Of a DNA stretch of 14,903 bases, positions 13,896 to 14,903 are shown piece after piece. Source of the DNA: Alphaproteobacteria bacterium (lineage in GTDB: Bacteria > Pseudomonadota > Alphaproteobacteria > VGEJ01); the NCBI GenBank assembly GCA_016869335.1, contig VGEJ01000031.1, positions 1-14,903 of the forward strand, written 5' to 3'. The notes under the pieces were generated by a model that saw only the letters and a list, made by a program, of their open reading frames with translations, was not told the origin of the DNA and did no database searches. The translations under genes and the position numbers were made by a program. How positions within the stretch are numbered: the stretch's first letter is position 1; each line of letters starts with the position of its first letter.

Positions 13896-14903
13896 CTACA
13901 GGCTGCCGGCGCGGAGCGCGGCGGCGAGGTGGTCGGCTTGGCGGATCGCGAGCGCGACGATGGTCAAGGTCGGGTTCGCCGCGCCCGCCGTCGGGAAGGC
14001 GCTGCCATCCGATATGAACAGGTTGGCGACCTCGTGAACCTGGCCCCACCGGTTGCACACCCCCTCGCGCGGGTCGGCGCTCATCCGCGCGGTGCCGATG
14101 TTGTGCGAGGACGGCAGGGGTTGCTGCTCGAGCATGCGACGGGCGCCCGCCGCGGCATAGAGGGCGCGCACGCGCTTGAAGCCGTAGTTCTTCATGGCGA
14201 ACTCGTTGGCGTGGTCATCGACGTGCAGGTGCGGCACCGGCAGGCCGAAGACATCGCGTTCGCTTGGGTCGAGGCTCACCCGATTGTCGCTCTGCGGCAT
14301 GTCCTCGCCGCAGAACCAGCAGCCGGTGAGATAGCGGTAGCGCTCGATGTCGCGGCTCACCGCGCGGCCCCAACCGAAGGGCTGGGAGAACGCCGCGAAG
14401 TAGGGCAGGCCGAGCGCCTCGGTCATCATGTAGATGCCGCCGACGAAGCCGCGCGCCGGATCGTTGTGACACTCATCGTTGATGAGGCCGCACACGGGCG
14501 TGCCGCGGCTCATGTGCACCGGTCGCTCGAACTCCGCCCATAGAAAACCAGACATGTGCCGCATATAGTGCCGGCCGACCTGGCCATGGTCGTTGCCGAG
14601 GCCCTCGGGGAAGCGCGCCGAGGCGGAGTTGAGGAGGAGGCGCGGCGTCTCGATCGCGTTGCCGGCGAGGCACACCGCGCGGGCGCGCTGGCGGTGGTGC
14701 CGCCCCGCCTTGTCGGCATAGACCACGGCACTGGCCCTGCCCCCGTCGTCGTGCTCGATGCGCAGCGCCATGCACTCGGCGCGCAGCTCGAGCCGGCCGG
14801 TCGCCTCGGCCTTTGGGATCTCGACGTAGAGGGTGGACCACTTGGCGCCCGACTTGCAGCCCTGGAAGCAGAACCCGATATGGTCACAAGCGTTGCGGCC
14901 GTC
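13896..14903 (-). CDS. GMC-family FAD-dependent oxidoreductase, copy 4 (N-terminus outside window)
   Basis: This is the fourth homologue. The C-terminal 335 residues are visible and the frame stays open to the right edge, so the FAD-binding domain and the start lie beyond the window. The first visible residues are DGRNACDHIGFCFQGC, carrying the same C-x5-C-x3-C triad (14856-14888) at the place seen in the other three copies. This implies about 200 missing residues. The catalytic pair is retained: His in SSHNIGTARM (about base 14104) and Asn in AANPTLT (about base 13975). It differs from the others in GTARM for GTCRM and in several substrate-domain segments (CWFCGEDMPQ, GGIYMMTEALGLPY). The stop is 78 bases from the start of copy 3, so the pair may be co-transcribed. 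Confidence 0.9.
   Translation of the reverse strand, partial: DGRNACDHIGFCFQGCKSGAKWSTLYVEIPKAEATGRLELRAECMALRIEHDDGGRASAVVYADKAGRHHRQRARAVCLAGNAIETPRLLLNSASARFPEGLGNDHGQVGRHYMRHMSGFLWAEFERPVHMSRGTPVCGLINDECHNDPARGFVGGIYMMTEALGLPYFAAFSQPFGWGRAVSRDIERYRYLTGCWFCGEDMPQSDNRVSLDPSERDVFGLPVPHLHVDDHANEFAMKNYGFKRVRALYAAAGARRMLEQQPLPSSHNIGTARMSADPREGVCNRWGQVHEVANLFISDGSAFPTAGAANPTLTIVALAIRQADHLAAALRAGSL

Noticed and set aside
13888..13913. CTGCCGGCGC occurs twice, 6 bases apart, around the stop codon of GMC copy 4.
   Set aside because: It is short, GC-rich, partly coding and partly self-complementary by chance; nothing else marks it as an attachment site or mobile-element end.

Overview
This is a GC-rich, gene-dense bacterial window. 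Every gap between genes is shorter than 250 bases, so no stretch over 300 bases lacks a gene. GTG and TTG starts, purine-rich ribosome sites, a Tat-exported binding protein and the mix of ABC importers with flavin and molybdenum dehydrogenases suggest a Gram-negative, probably alphaproteobacterial, organism with an oxidative lifestyle. The lineage is an inference; no rRNA, tRNA or marker gene is present.

Region 1 (1-3924, minus strand) is a carbohydrate-type (CUT1) ABC importer operon. Read from its promoter side it runs: Tat-exported solute-binding protein, MalG-like permease, MalF-like permease, then an ATPase cut by the left edge. A strong stem-loop separates the binding-protein gene from the first permease gene. 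Region 2 (3925-4090) is a divergent intergenic region with a 10-bp tandem repeat. Region 3 (4091-4873, plus strand) is a xanthine-dehydrogenase/CoxL-type molybdopterin subunit that keeps its two ends but has lost its middle; it is probably a relic.

Region 4 (4896-14903) is the main interest. Four homologous GMC-family FAD oxidoreductases lie on the minus strand (4896-6497, 6571-8157, 12219-13817 and 13896 to the right edge). They are arranged as two pairs around a complete plus-strand PotDABC-like ABC importer (8357-12206). All four keep a Cys-x5-Cys-x3-Cys motif in the position where FAD-dependent glucose dehydrogenase catalytic subunits bind a 3Fe-4S cluster. All four also keep the C-terminal His and Asn of the active site, and the three complete ones show the N-terminal FAD fold. 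No hitch-hiker small subunit or cytochrome c subunit is encoded in the window. The second GMC gene and the binding-protein gene are divergently transcribed from a shared 199-bp region with a good sigma-70-like promoter toward the transporter.

Taken together, the locus looks like an uptake-plus-oxidation cluster. Two importers bring in solutes (one sugar/polyol type, one polyamine/amino-compound type), and an expanded set of flavin dehydrogenases oxidises alcohol or sugar hydroxyls. The actual substrates cannot be read from the sequence.
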